64,000 nucleotides of DNA from Semisulcospira habei. Taxonomy: Eukaryota > Mollusca > Gastropoda > Semisulcospiridae. Location of the stretch: assembly GCA_036245525.1 (NCBI GenBank), contig BTPG01000005.1, forward strand, positions 132,342,789 through 132,406,788. The letters are read 5' to 3'. Under the pieces are notes generated by a model, which made no database searches, was not told where the DNA came from, and was given only the letters and a program-made list of their open reading frames with translations. Positions 1 to 62,251 of this stretch are shown here, piece after piece; within the stretch, counting starts at the first letter, position 1, and every line of letters starts with the position of its first letter. A program made the position numbers and the translations under genes.

Positions 1-51
1 ATGTACGAAATCCTGCTGTTGACCTCTCAATAAACCAGTGGAACAAAAACT

Positions 52-160
52 GTGCGCCTTTTCAACCAATAGTGGATTAAAAGCTCGGACAAACATGCGA
101 TATCGAATGTTTGTCCGGGCTTTTAATCTGCTGTTTGAGCCAAAAGGCGCACAGTTTTTG
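52..160. repeat. Long imperfect hairpin
   Basis: The inverted arms begin GTGCGCCTTTTC and end AAAAGGCGCAC, with inner arms CGGACAAACAT/ATGTTTGTCCG around a short loop. No ORF. It has the architecture of the other short hairpin elements in the window but a core not seen elsewhere here. Confidence 0.7.
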
Positions 161-567
161 CCCTACTTCTAATCACAGAACGTCAGTCGACTGCTGAACG
201 CACAGATGAGTTCTTATGACAACACTGTGTGACATCTGCTGCAAACGTGTGCGAGTTTCGGATTATCCTTTAAATGAAGAATGTATCTGATTTACTTTTC
301 AGTGGTCATGGTCTGGAATTCCTTGGAATGAGATCAACATTTCAATTTAGAATGCAAGTTTCACACACACACTAGAAATAAAATGCGAATGTTACCTCAG
401 GTATCTATCTGCTTGTGCAAGCTGCCACAGGTACCGCACACAGCACCGGTGGATGTAAGCACTATGTTGTTCAATGTATACGAGGTAGCACACCTGAGAT
501 TCAAAAAGCAGAATCGCAGAGCAAGCAGTACACGAGCGCGCGAGATCCAAACGTCCAGAGAGTTTAT

Positions 568-637
568 CTGCAAGAGACATAAATCCTCATGAGCCCCCGC
601 ATTTGCGGGGGCTCATGAGGATTTATGTCTCTTGCAG
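568..637. repeat. H1 hairpin (CTCATGAGCCCCCGC core)
   Basis: Near-perfect inverted repeat with arms reading CAAGAGACATAAATCC then TCATGAGCCCCCGC, and a 4-nt loop. Member of a family with about 13 copies in the window. Confidence 0.85.
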
Positions 638-734
638 ATGGGTTGAGTCCAGAGAGTTGTTCACGAACACGTTGTTCATCCAGTAAGCAAAATGTGTGTG
701 AATCATTTTGAAGGCCGATATCGACCCAAGAAAG

Positions 735-1286
735 TATTTATTTTTCATGCGCGCTTTCAGTCTGGCAAACAGGGGGCTGACCCCTTCCCCGCCACTGGGC
801 GCATATTTTGTTTGTGAAATCTTTGTTCAACGTCCAAGAAACATGGATACAAACTGATATCCTCAAGAGGCATAGATCCTCATGAGCACCCGCCGTTGCG
901 GGGGCTCATGAGGATCTATATCTCTTGATGCTGGCTCATGATCCATTTTGGATACAAACCGATCTCCTCAAGAGGCATAGATCCTCATGAGCCCCCGCAG
1001 TTTCGGGGACTCATGAGGATCTGTGTCTCTTGATGCTGGCTCGTGTTACATATTTCTCGGCAGTTAAGGTTTAAAGAGAAGTCCAGAAAAGATGGTTTCA
1101 CGAAGCTGAGACAGGTGAAACGTGTTCTCCATTCCGATATGGTTATGTACACAAACATTCATCCTCCTTGAAGAGGTTTACGTGATAACAGGGCAGGTGA
1201 CCACCCCGGTTCTGTCGTGTTTCAATCTACACCTCATCTGTGATTCCTCTCACTCTCTAACTCTAAGTGACTTCAAGTTCACACCT
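735..1286 (-). other. Probable receptor 3' UTR with two hairpins
   Basis: Downstream of the receptor stop. An AATAAA on the minus strand (complement of 737-742) is the nearest poly(A) signal that I see. If it is used, the 3' UTR contains two near-perfect hairpins (864-927 and 969-1032) that arose by a ~105-bp tandem duplication. No ORF here is supported. Confidence 0.4.
846..1047. repeat. Tandem duplicate carrying two H1 hairpins
   Basis: Two ~100-bp units each contain an H1 hairpin (864-927 and 969-1032) followed by the same flank GATGCTGGCTC. The hairpin and its flank were duplicated together. Confidence 0.8.
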
Positions 1287-47272
<45,986 letters not shown>

Positions 47273-47453
47273 GGCTGAGCTGTGCCACTGGGCATCCCCT
47301 CACTCAAGCCTGCCTCCTGGTACACTCGCTCACTCCTCTTCACCGTGGTAGCAACATCAGGAACCTCCTGGTGCGACACCTACAGAAAAGAAAGAGAAAC
47401 ACATTAGACTGTGCATGTCACACACGGCTTTTCACTTTGTTACCTGTCCCAGC

Positions 47454-47545
47454 AGCAAAAGGTCTTCGGGCAGCCGTCAGCCGCGTGGGCCCGCGCACAG
47501 CCGTGCGCGGGCCCACTGCATCCGTCGTCGGCCAGAGGACCTTTG
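47454..47545. repeat. H3 GC-rich hairpin just upstream of receptor exon 1
   Basis: AAAAGGTCTTCGGGCAGCCG arm and GGGCCCGCGCACAGCCGTGC core. It lies 75 bp beyond the first mapped exon. Confidence 0.8.
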
Positions 47546-49160
47546 AGTAGAAGGTACACAGAAAACATTCCACCGCTGTCATGCAGCTGAGTAATATTGT
47601 AGTTAGTTATTAAGGCCATCTAACGGCGGCATTATGCAACAAGTCATATCTACAATAACTGCACTTTCCAAAGGACTCAGTTTGCATATTTTTAGACCCT
47701 ATACCCTCTTACAATGTAGCAGAACTAATCGCAGACTACATTTTTTTAAGTCCAAGCTGCCAGTTTCAATGCCGATCGTTCAAGAAAAAAGTAAATACCT
47801 CTGACAACCTTGTACTGGTCTTGGGGCCTTTAAAACATTGGACATAGTTTGAAGATACTAACCCGATGCGTTTGATTGATCGGCCATGACAGTTCAAGGG
47901 TAGTGCCAGATTAGTTTGGTACCTAGAAAGGGACCAAGTTAATCTGGCACTAACCATGACCTATCATGAGCCACCCACCATTTAAATTAGGACCGAAAGT
48001 GCCATGAGATCGTATTTCAGTAGCTTGAGTGATAAAGCACATACATTCAGTGTCCGCGAATGACACCGTACGTACACATTCTTGCGTGCACTGAATAATA
48101 AATGCGCTATGTCCCCCAACGCAAACACGACCATTCAATGCATTCACGACACCGCGGCCCGAATGATATCGCTGGTTGCATGCCACAACATGGTATGAAA
48201 ATTGTTTGATGTGCAGTCTTTTAAATGCCTTTCACACAAGCAACTTGCAAACACCTCACAACTGTAAGAGTCATAGAGCCTCATGGGTCCCACTGAGACG
48301 GGGGCTCATGGGGTTCTATGCTTCTTACTGGGCCTATTTTGCCCGTACTCTTTACAAGGTCGAGGTTCTTTGGCATTAACAGAAGACCACGGAGCCAATG
48401 GTCGGCTAGAATGCTTGTCAGTCTCCTTCCACACAAGGAAAAAAACAGGTCTAGCGGCCAAGAAGGAAATATCTAACATCGACACAAAATGAAAGCCACA
48501 TAACTGTTGTTCAAGAGTAACACAGATCTATATAGACGAAGCCATCAGTACACGCTATGATGGGGTTATTCCAAAATAGATCAGGTTGGCAGTCACCTTT
48601 GTTCTGGACCTCAGACAAGGACCCCGGCCAGTGAATTCAAAGGTGTTCGTGTATAGTGGGTTTATGAAATACTACAATTACGCACTTGCGGAAAGCGCAC
48701 CAGAAGTATTTGGCATCCAGGCACTACCCACGAACACCTTTGGGTGAAACTTTGCGTTAATGCCGTTTGCAACGGCGCACTATTTTACAAAAGAAATAGG
48801 ATAAACATTCGCAAACTGAAAATCAACAACCCACCCCAACCACGCACCCGATCCACCCACTTCCATGGCTACGGCATCAACAACAAAACTAAACAAGAAG
48901 ACTACAACAGCAAGACGCAAGTGTAAATAAGGTCAGCAAGAGGCATAGATCCTTATGAGCCCCCGCAGGCGTGCGGGGGCTCATGAGGCTATATGCCTCT
49001 TGCAGACGACACTGCTCACGTCTTAGTGTATGGATCATATCCTGTTGCATGACACACTGATATTTCTTCAATTCAACGCGATAAAATAGCGTGTCATTTT
49101 CTTGATATCCTTCTTGAAAGTGAGGGGAATCTTTCAGAGTGGGCGTCACAGAACAGGTTA
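47546..49160. other. Upstream flank of receptor: hairpins, no gene
   Basis: Holds a diverged H2 hairpin (47878-47972), H1 hairpins (48263-48328 and 48936-49003) and a CAAAGGTGTTCGTG inverted pair (about 48640-48745). No promoter can be assigned and no ORF is supported. Confidence 0.5.
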
Positions 49161-49286
49161 ACTCATTCAGCCCGACGCACGTATTTCCCAAGTTTTGGAG
49201 GCGTGATCTAACGACTATGTACCTGTTGCAGGAAATGGATCGACCATGATAATTCAAGGGTAGTGCGTCAGGGCTGAATAGGTTAA
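49158..49286. mobile_element. TTAA-flanked hairpin element with deleted core
   Basis: Ends TTAACTCATTCAGCCCGACG and CGTCAGGGCTGAATAGGTTAA-like. Only one arm of the H2 core remains. Confidence 0.68.
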
Positions 49287-49415
49287 GTGGGTGTGGTGGT
49301 ATCATTTAACTGTCTTTTTTCCTCTATCCTTATCCTGCGAAAGAAGTGGGTTCAGGAGTGACTTTAACTTCATAGAAGAGAAAAATAAAACGGAAGAGAA
49401 GAGAGACAGAAAGGG

Positions 49416-51300
<1,885 letters not shown>

Positions 51301-51538
51301 AGATATGGATCAACCGTGACAGTTCAAGGGTGCTTTGAGAATACCCCTTGGCGCTCACATGTATCGTATGCCAGTGTTGCCTGATAGTGATATCGTTTCC
51401 CCAGACTGACGGGTTTCGCATTGCATGCCGTCATCATAATCTTTGACAAGTCACTGTGCATGTACAGCCCCTGACTCACTACATCACGACAAGATGAATA
51501 TCCGGCGACCATGACCGTTTAAGCTTGGCGCAACTGGA

Positions 51539-51746
51539 TAGAGATAGATACTAAGAGATTTAAAAGACAATGAATTCAATAATGACACATGGTCATTAAA
51601 TTATGTCATTTTTAATATTAAAATTTTTGACCCCATTACACCCCCCGTTATTCCGAATCAACCCTTTGATTTTAAAAAGTGACGAGCATGACCGATGCGT
51701 CATTATTGATTTAATTATCTTTTAAATCTCTTAGTATCTATCTCTA
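51539..51746. mobile_element. MITE with ~45-bp terminal inverted repeats
   Basis: TAGAGATAGATACTAAGAGA at the left and its exact inverse at the right, extending inward through TTTAAAAGA and AATAATGAC. 208 bp with TA at both outer edges, consistent with a TA target. Likely a Tc1/mariner-type non-autonomous element by TSD (inferred). Confidence 0.8.
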
Positions 51747-51779
51747 TAACTATTGTCTCTATGAACACCTAATTATTTA

Positions 51780-52128
51780 CCTGACTAAGTGATTTTATAC
51801 TTATTAACAAGTTACAACTAACTTTTAGGAACCTGCAGAGGTAACCTTTAAGTTACTTATCATAAGAACTTATTAATTACTTATCATAAGAACTTATTAA
51901 TTACTTACTGTAAGTTCTTATAAGTTCTTACAACAACTTGACTTAAGTCACAACTTACTCGGTGAGATTTGACAAGATACAAGGACAATAAAAAAACTTT
52001 TTTTTCTCAGTAGTACTCTGGCGGTGGTGCAGATGGGGCTAAACAATCAGGCACAAGTGGTGTAAATGACGTGTCATCTCTCTGTGAAGCATATGACAAA
52101 AATATTGATTGATTACCAAATCTGATTT
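51780..52128. other. Spacer with AACTTATTAATTACTTA repeat
   Basis: Short direct repeats of CATAAGAACTTATTAATTAC, otherwise featureless flank of the ORF cluster. Confidence 0.5.
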
Positions 52129-52680
52129 TTATTTGTTTAAAAGATTGTGTAGTTTTTCTGTGGTTTCCTGAACACCGATCTGTTTCCCCATCTCTAAAAA
52201 ACTAGCCTTCAGTTCTTCAACATTCACAGGAGATTGACTACGCATTTTATTTTGTATTTCAGATTTCTGTTTTTTGTAATTATTTAAATCATCCTGGACC
52301 CGCTTAAATTCTTTGTCATCAATAAAATTATCATTCAATGCCTTACTGATAATAAGTTTCATACTGCTCAGCTTTGCACCAGCAAGCATACTCAATGCTT
52401 CATGTTTCTGTAACTTCGTATGAAACCTCTTGTTTATGGCCTCCAAACCAAAGCAAGCCAGGCATGTAGCAACGCTAACACCCTCAACTGCAATTCCAGC
52501 CAAACTTCCAATTCCTGTGGCAAACAGAACAATACCTCCTACAGAACATCCAGCTGAAACTGCACCAATAGCCATAGAAGTGTTTTGATCAGAATTAAAT
52601 ACTGACTTATACCATCTCTTACATCTGGAGTACCTCGCCTCTTCACTTTCCAAATATTTAATTGCTTCTGTAACATTCAT
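52129..52680 (-). CDS. 183-residue glycine-rich membrane-like protein of virus-like cluster
   Basis: Intronless ORF. Residues 1-34 are polar. Residues 36-79 are hydrophobic and Gly/Ala-rich with two likely membrane passes (SVGGIVLFATGIGSLAGIAV in the middle). Residues 85-150 look like charged helices (ISKALNDNFIDDKEF, NNYKKQKSEIQNK). The stop at 52129 follows a Lys-ended tail. It is the first gene downstream in a tight minus-strand series. I do not recognise the family with certainty. I have an impression, not checked, of similar proteins in virus-like elements of marine invertebrates. Confidence 0.65.
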   Translation of the reverse strand: MNVTEAIKYLESEEARYSRCKRWYKSVFNSDQNTSMAIGAVSAGCSVGGIVLFATGIGSLAGIAVEGVSVATCLACFGLEAINKRFHTKLQKHEALSMLAGAKLSSMKLIISKALNDNFIDDKEFKRVQDDLNNYKKQKSEIQNKMRSQSPVNVEELKASFLEMGKQIGVQETTEKLHNLLNK

Positions 52681-52851
52681 TAAACGAAATGCGTCTGCCT
52701 GTAATGTTTTATCTTATGCAATTGGCACAGCTGTCGCATGCGGATCAGGTGCAAGCGTTGTTTTAGTCATCGCAATTGATTCAGTCGGCTCAAGCGTCGG
52801 TAGTATTGGATAGAATTTTACCATTTTTTTTATTGACAAATATTTTTTTAT

Positions 52852-53733
52852 TTAATCATCAATTACATTTTGCAACTCTTCAAAAGTATATAATTTGCTG
52901 GCATAATAAAATGAAACAAGATCAATGTGTTCAAGGTTTATGTAACTTAGACGAACAAAAGTTGTTTTGTCGACTAATATTTTGACAGCTGGAACACTGC
53001 TCGAAACTTCGAAAACATCTACATTTTTTCTAATAGCAATAAAAACCTTTGTTGATTCTGATACTGTTTCATCCCATGTAAGTTTTATTCCCTGTGCAAT
53101 ATTTGCCTCTTTTGCAGAAGTTACAGATTTCATGATAATTTCAAATACTATTGTCGCTTCTCTAGCCACGACTAAGCTTGCTGGCATAAACACAACAGAA
53201 GTATCTGATCTACCCTTTCTAGTTGTAAGAAGATACCGCCGTCTCTCATAATTTTCAACTTTCAGTTTATCTCTGCTATTGTTGTCTGGGGCAAAACTTG
53301 GAACAAGGCTTACAATCAGCGGCCCAGAATTAACAACTTTCCTAAACACTAAGGCACCTTCATCATCAGTGTATACATAAGGACTAATAAATTCCAACTT
53401 TATGTCCCAGTCAATTGTTGGAGGCGGTGCAGGCACAAGTGAAACTATCCACTTATTACCAACATGCATTAAGTTGTATGGCACATTATTTACAAGATTA
53501 GGTGCAACAGGTACAGTAACATCACGTAGCTGACCAAGTTTAGGAATCTGTTTTTCACCGTCTTTCATGTCAACAATTACTTTTCTCTTGTACATACCAG
53601 TTGAATCAAGTTCAAAACCATACACCTCCCCGATTTCTCCCTCCTTCTCAAAATCCTGTACGTCTGCCAAATCTTTCAACTCTGTTACTGGACATGCAGC
53701 TGGTATGATTGTTCGCTTTGGACCACCACTCAT
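52852..53733 (-). CDS. 293-residue protein of virus-like cluster
   Basis: Intronless ORF starting MSGGPKRTIIPAACPVTELK. Mainly beta-strand-like composition with short hydrophobic alternations (IVSLVPAPPP, LVFRKVVNSGPLIVSLVPSF), no transmembrane helix, no signal peptide, no catalytic motif that I can see. It ends only 171 bp before the start of the next gene, and its own start is 21 bp from the stop of the gene upstream, so the three were probably read together. Function unknown; a structural role is inferred only from the company it keeps. Confidence 0.65.
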   Translation of the reverse strand: MSGGPKRTIIPAACPVTELKDLADVQDFEKEGEIGEVYGFELDSTGMYKRKVIVDMKDGEKQIPKLGQLRDVTVPVAPNLVNNVPYNLMHVGNKWIVSLVPAPPPTIDWDIKLEFISPYVYTDDEGALVFRKVVNSGPLIVSLVPSFAPDNNSRDKLKVENYERRRYLLTTRKGRSDTSVVFMPASLVVAREATIVFEIIMKSVTSAKEANIAQGIKLTWDETVSESTKVFIAIRKNVDVFEVSSSVPAVKILVDKTTFVRLSYINLEHIDLVSFYYASKLYTFEELQNVIDD

Positions 53734-53754
53734 TTTTTATAAACAAAAATAAAA

Positions 53755-54365
53755 TTATTTAACTTCTAACACTACACTAAAATCATGCATAACAACTGGT
53801 TTGTTATCCTGATTAGTTACAGATATACACAGTGACTCAAAGAAACTAGAACCTAATTTCTTAAACTGTAAATTAGGAAATCTAGCAACCACACTTTCAC
53901 AATACGGAGCAGTTCCAGTCGGTAAGCATCTCAACAAAGTTGAAGGCTTTCCATTGTGAACATTCTCAGTTGTGTTTAGTTCTTTCAAATAAACATTTAG
54001 CACTGTGTGTACTGACAAATGAACAGGATATCTTCCAATTATTTTTTCTTTTTTTGGTTTTAGTAGTTGTTGCCTGTCTGGACTTAACCATTTTGTCCAA
54101 TCTTCATCTGGAAAAGAAGTTACATTACCCATAAACCCAAGTAATTTTATAAGACTTAATGATAATGAATACTCAGTATCTTCTGGAAAATCTAATGTAA
54201 CAAGTAAGTTAGCCGGATTTAAAGTTGCTTTAATTTTAAATTCATTTTGTAGCCATTCAGCTAAAGTACAAAAGTCATAATACCCAGCTCGTAAAACATT
54301 AACTCTCTTTAAATTAGCAATAAAAGATCCATCTATATAATAATCTGTATCATTTGTAATGTAAC
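53755..54365 (-). pseudogene. Capsid-like protein of virus-like cluster, 3' part
   Basis: Open frame of about 203 codons running from the edge of an LTR-like insertion to the stop at 53755. The longest ATG ORF starts only at 54132, but the frame is open well upstream of it. Features: a GYYDFCTLAEWLQNEF segment, an LIKLLGF segment, and a C-terminal strand-rich end (FESLCISVTN, MHDFSVVLEV). This order resembles the minor-capsid (penton-type) proteins of Polinton-like elements, by my recollection of the family and not by a search. The 5' part is at 55571-55741; codon phase is continuous across the 5-bp duplication. Confidence 0.5.
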
Positions 54366-55570
54366 CGGACTCAGTGACTGGGTGTAGGCGACTTAAATAG
54401 TTTATCAGATAGACAAAAACTGCCCATCTAATACAGTACTCAAGTGCCTACAGAGTTTAAGTCCGAATTCCTTTTGTGGTCTAGGGAAGGACTGGAGATT
54501 GCAGTGGAGAGTAAATAAATCTACTCTAGTCTCGCATGCGCACAACTGAAATCCGTGTTTACTTGCCTCGCGTTGTGTTCAAAAAGCCAAAGTTGCTTGC
54601 GCAATGGACCGACCACAGTATCCAGAAAAACCCTATTTTGACTGGACTTGTTGTTATCGTTCCTACTGAGCTGCTAGTAACGTGCGCTCGCACGATCAGT
54701 CACACCGTCATACATGCACGGACGTACACACACACAAACCTCTCGCACGTACACACGCACAGTCTCAGTCTCGCTCTCACTCTAGCTGAGCATCATAAGA
54801 TGGAAGTAAGGTTCCAAGATTTATTTATACCAGAAAAGCATTCATGATGAAACAAACAACATGATCAAAGTTAGTCAAACCAGTGCAAGTCCTAATAACC
54901 TTAAACACCTATAGGCATAGTAACTATACCTACGAACACTACACCTGGCAGACCTATCTCCTATGACTAACACCTGTAACGTTGAATACGATTCCTAGCG
55001 AACATAACTCTTAGGCCTAACACCTATATGCACTTACCTATAAAACCTACGCGCAATCCTAACACAGCCTAAGCCCTATTTAGGTGAATTAGAACTGGAC
55101 TAAAACGCTACTGTCCTATGGGGTAGGGCCGGGGTGGTTGAGGAGATCATTGTTCACAATCGCCTCGTGGGGTAGGGTCGGGGTGGTTGAGGAAATCATT
55201 GTTCACAATCGCCTCGTGGGGTAGGGTCGGGGTGTTGAGGAGATCATTGTTCACAATCGCCTCGTGGGGTAGGGTCGGGGTGTTGAGGAGATCATTGTTC
55301 ACAATCGCCTCGTGGGGTAGGGCCGGGAAATGTAGGAGATCATTGTTCACAATCGCCTACGGGGGAAGAGGGAGGGGTGGTGAGCATTGTTCACACTCAC
55401 CCCGAGACTGAGAATCGGCCGCTTTATATAGGCTCCCAGCCTCTGGGTCCGGAAACTACGTCACAGCTTCGCGCGTGTAGTCTGCTACACACTAACTAGC
55501 TAAGTCAGCAGAATTCTCGCTCACAGTGCGCCGAGCGTGCACTAAACCACTGAACTCTGACTCGCTGGTA
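54366..55570 (-). mobile_element. LTR-like insertion splitting the capsid-like ORF
   Basis: About 1205 bp bounded by the 5-bp duplication GTAAC (54361-54365 and 55571-55575). On the minus strand it has a TATA box (TATATAAA, complement of 55423-55430) and AATAAA (near 54823), the layout of a solo LTR. It also carries a tandem array of ~48-bp units (55119-55385). The ends do not read TG/CA, so the class is not secure. Confidence 0.55.
55119..55385. repeat. ~48-bp tandem repeat, about five copies
   Basis: Unit contains GGAGATCATTGTTCACAATC and CGCCTCGTGGGGTAGGG. The copies are almost identical. It lies inside the LTR-like element downstream of its TATA box. Confidence 0.85.
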
Positions 55571-55741
55571 GTAACTAGTGATAGCGTTAGCAGAGGGCAC
55601 CTCTGCTACAGTAACATTAAACCATTTTACTGTGTAGAACATTTCATGGATAGCTACAGCCTTGCTACCATCACGATTATCAATCCCATTAGTTAACCAC
55701 ACTGGTTTGCTTGTGTCAAGATTTGTTAAGGTAATAAACAT
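55571..55741 (-). pseudogene. Capsid-like protein of virus-like cluster, 5' part
   Basis: Starts MFITLTNLDTSKPVWLTNGI at 55741 and runs about 57 codons to the insertion. It is the N-terminal piece of the protein whose remainder is at 53755-54365. The start is shared with a divergent plus-strand gene about 30 bp away, so the two probably used a common promoter region. Confidence 0.5.
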
Positions 55742-55767
55742 TTTTATTATCTCATATAAAAAGAAGG

Positions 55768-56216
55768 ATGGAATTTAATCACCAACCATTACCACTACAA
55801 ACGCATTTCAATTTAATGTGAATGCCAAATATAATGTTGCACCTACTAATGAACAGAAAATAATTCAACTAAACCAGCTTGATATTGCTGTGTCTGAACA
55901 AGATCTGTTTCAAGTGAAAGTACCAAATCCGTTTGACCATTACCTCAACCCTCCAATAACAGAAGACTCAACTGCAAGAAAGTGGTCTTCAAGTCCACTA
56001 CAGATGTTTCAAAACCAACTCAATTTTGCTATACTATGTTCTACTACAGGCTGTGGTGTTTCATTCACAGACCACGTGAATCACTCAAACAAACTGATTA
56101 GGTCTGTGTATCGTTTCCATGTTTATTACCAGCTTAGACGTATACTGTCAGAACTACATACACCACTACCCACTGAATCCAGTTTCAACAGGTATAACAA
56201 CCCCATGGATATGAAA
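55768..56216 (+). CDS. Plus-strand ORF of virus-like cluster, runs into gap
   Basis: The open frame from about 55779 continues to the N gap, about 146 codons. Visible segments are VAPTNEQKIIQLNQLDIAVS, NPFDHYLNPPITEDSTARKW, NQLNFAILCSTTGCGVSFTD and FHVYYQLRRILSELHTPLP. The nearest ATG (55768) is in another frame that stops at 55820, so either a 1-nt shift occurred or translation starts elsewhere (GTG 55818, ATG 55835 region). Divergent to the capsid-like gene. Not recognised; possibly a second structural protein of the same element. Confidence 0.5.
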
Positions 56217-56716
56217 NNNNNNNNNNNNNNNNNNNNNNNNNNNNNNNNNNNNNNNNNNNNNNNNNNNNNNNNNNNNNNNNNNNNNNNNNNNNNNNNNNNN
56301 NNNNNNNNNNNNNNNNNNNNNNNNNNNNNNNNNNNNNNNNNNNNNNNNNNNNNNNNNNNNNNNNNNNNNNNNNNNNNNNNNNNNNNNNNNNNNNNNNNNN
56401 NNNNNNNNNNNNNNNNNNNNNNNNNNNNNNNNNNNNNNNNNNNNNNNNNNNNNNNNNNNNNNNNNNNNNNNNNNNNNNNNNNNNNNNNNNNNNNNNNNNN
56501 NNNNNNNNNNNNNNNNNNNNNNNNNNNNNNNNNNNNNNNNNNNNNNNNNNNNNNNNNNNNNNNNNNNNNNNNNNNNNNNNNNNNNNNNNNNNNNNNNNNN
56601 NNNNNNNNNNNNNNNNNNNNNNNNNNNNNNNNNNNNNNNNNNNNNNNNNNNNNNNNNNNNNNNNNNNNNNNNNNNNNNNNNNNNNNNNNNNNNNNNNNNN
56701 NNNNNNNNNNNNNNNN
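56217..56716. other. Assembly gap (500 N)
   Basis: 500 N placeholder between the plus-strand ORF and a (TC)n tract. Confidence 0.99.
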
Positions 56717-58370
<1,654 letters not shown>

Positions 58371-58459
<89 letters not shown>

Positions 58460-58465
58460 TCTCTC
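58371..58465. repeat. (TC)n microsatellite
   Basis: TC run immediately 3' of the LINE tail. Confidence 0.95.
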
Positions 58466-58475
58466 TATCTATCTA

Positions 58476-59215
58476 TGAGGGTGAGTCAAAAAGTAATGCC
58501 ATTTCCTTAGGACAGGTATAATTACCAACACAGGAACATGTATCATACACCAAATGAAGCTGGTCCTCTGTGGATCACATCCCTACTTCTCAACATAGTC
58601 ACCGTGCCTCTCAATAGCAATGTTCCACCTTCAAATGACAGCATGTATCCCTGCCTCATAAAATTTTGTTGACTGTTCTTTGAGCCACTTCTTCACTGCA
58701 GTTTTCACTTCCTCGTCACTGGAATAATGTTTGCCTCTCAAACCCTCTTTCATGGGGCCGAAGAGATGATAGTCTGAAGGCGCTAAATCTGGTGAGTATG
58801 GAGGATGCGGTAAAGTTTACTGGCAGGATTCACAGAAGAGGACGGACGGCCAGAACGGGGTTTATCGGCTACGCTCACAGTTCCCACCTTTGCATCTTTT
58901 AGACGACGGACCCACCTGCAGACAGTGCTATAATCTAAAGTATTGTCCTCAAACACATTTTGTAATCGTCTGTAAATGTTCACTGGGGTGTCCCCCTCAG
59001 CAACAAGAAATTCAAGCAATGCTCTTCGTGTTTGACGCAACTCTAAAGGGGCAGCCATTCTGAATTTTCCTTGCGAGTCTAAAAACCTGAGAAGTAGGAA
59101 ACATATTTCATAACATAAATGATATAACCATTTATCACTGCGAAACATTTCATGTATTTTTATCAAAAACGTCACATGATATACAAAAAATGGCATTACT
59201 TGTTGACTCACCTCG
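58476..59215 (-). mobile_element. Internally deleted mariner-family transposon
   Basis: Inverted ends TGAGGGTGAGTCAAAAAGTA (left) and the inverse of CGAGGTGAGTCAACAAGTAA (right), with TA on both sides (58474-58475 and 59216-59217). The minus strand has the transposase N-terminal helix-turn-helix region (59058-58830: RALLEFLVAEGDTPVNIYRR, DYSTVCRWVRRLKDA, KPRSGRPSSS), then jumps near 58810 to the C-terminal PPYSPDLAPSDYHLFGP region. The central part with most of the catalytic D-D-D/E residues is missing, so it cannot make active transposase. Confidence 0.88.
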
Positions 59216-59217
59216 TA

Positions 59218-61849
<2,632 letters not shown>

Positions 61850-61855
<6 letters not shown>

Positions 61856-62008
61856 TCCAGAATTCGGTGCTGTTGGAGCGGAAATGCTAAAATTTGTGTT
61901 AGTTTGAGATTGGTTCTCTGACCATAGCTCCGATACTACTGAACCTAGAAACTTGCGGTTTGTTACTAATGAAAGATCCGCAATTGTAGTTTCACTAGTA
62001 TCAGACAT
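61850..62008 (-). pseudogene. Broken ORF start, second divergent pair
   Basis: Starts MSDTSETTIADLSLVTNRKF and stays plausible for about 50 codons (to SAPTAPNS), then enters the TATA-bearing element's GC-rich sequence. It is head-to-head with a plus-strand start 15 bp away, the same layout as 55741/55768. Probably another decayed piece of a virus-like element; inferred from arrangement only. Confidence 0.35.
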
Positions 62009-62022
62009 TGATTTGATTAAAG

Positions 62023-62251
62023 ATGGCTAAAATTAATTATGAATTTTTAAACGACTTTTCTCCGTCGACCTGGTCGGTGTAAAAGGTGCAAACTCCCAAA
62101 ATAAAGTTTAACCCAAAATCGATTGGACTAGAAATAGATTACAAAATGAAAGAGACTATCCTGCTGAATCTTATGGATCTTGGTTTAAAACAATTGGTGC
62201 AGGCATTGAGGAGATATTCAACTTAGAATGCCTAGTCGGAAACACAAGCTA
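62023..62251 (+). pseudogene. Broken ORF, plus side of second divergent pair
   Basis: ATG at 62023 reads MAKINYEFLNDFSPSTWSV and then a stop. A different frame from about 62130 reads RDYPAESYGSWFKTIGAGIE and EIFNLECLVG before a stop at 62252. At least one frameshift. Not recognised. Confidence 0.35.

Noticed and set aside
568..637. Hairpins as transcription terminators
   Set aside because: No T tract after the stems, and this is not a bacterial genome. They behave as dispersed repeats.
54536..54847. 103-residue ORF inside the LTR-like element
   Set aside because: Composition follows CACACA and CTCTC simple sequence; no domain.
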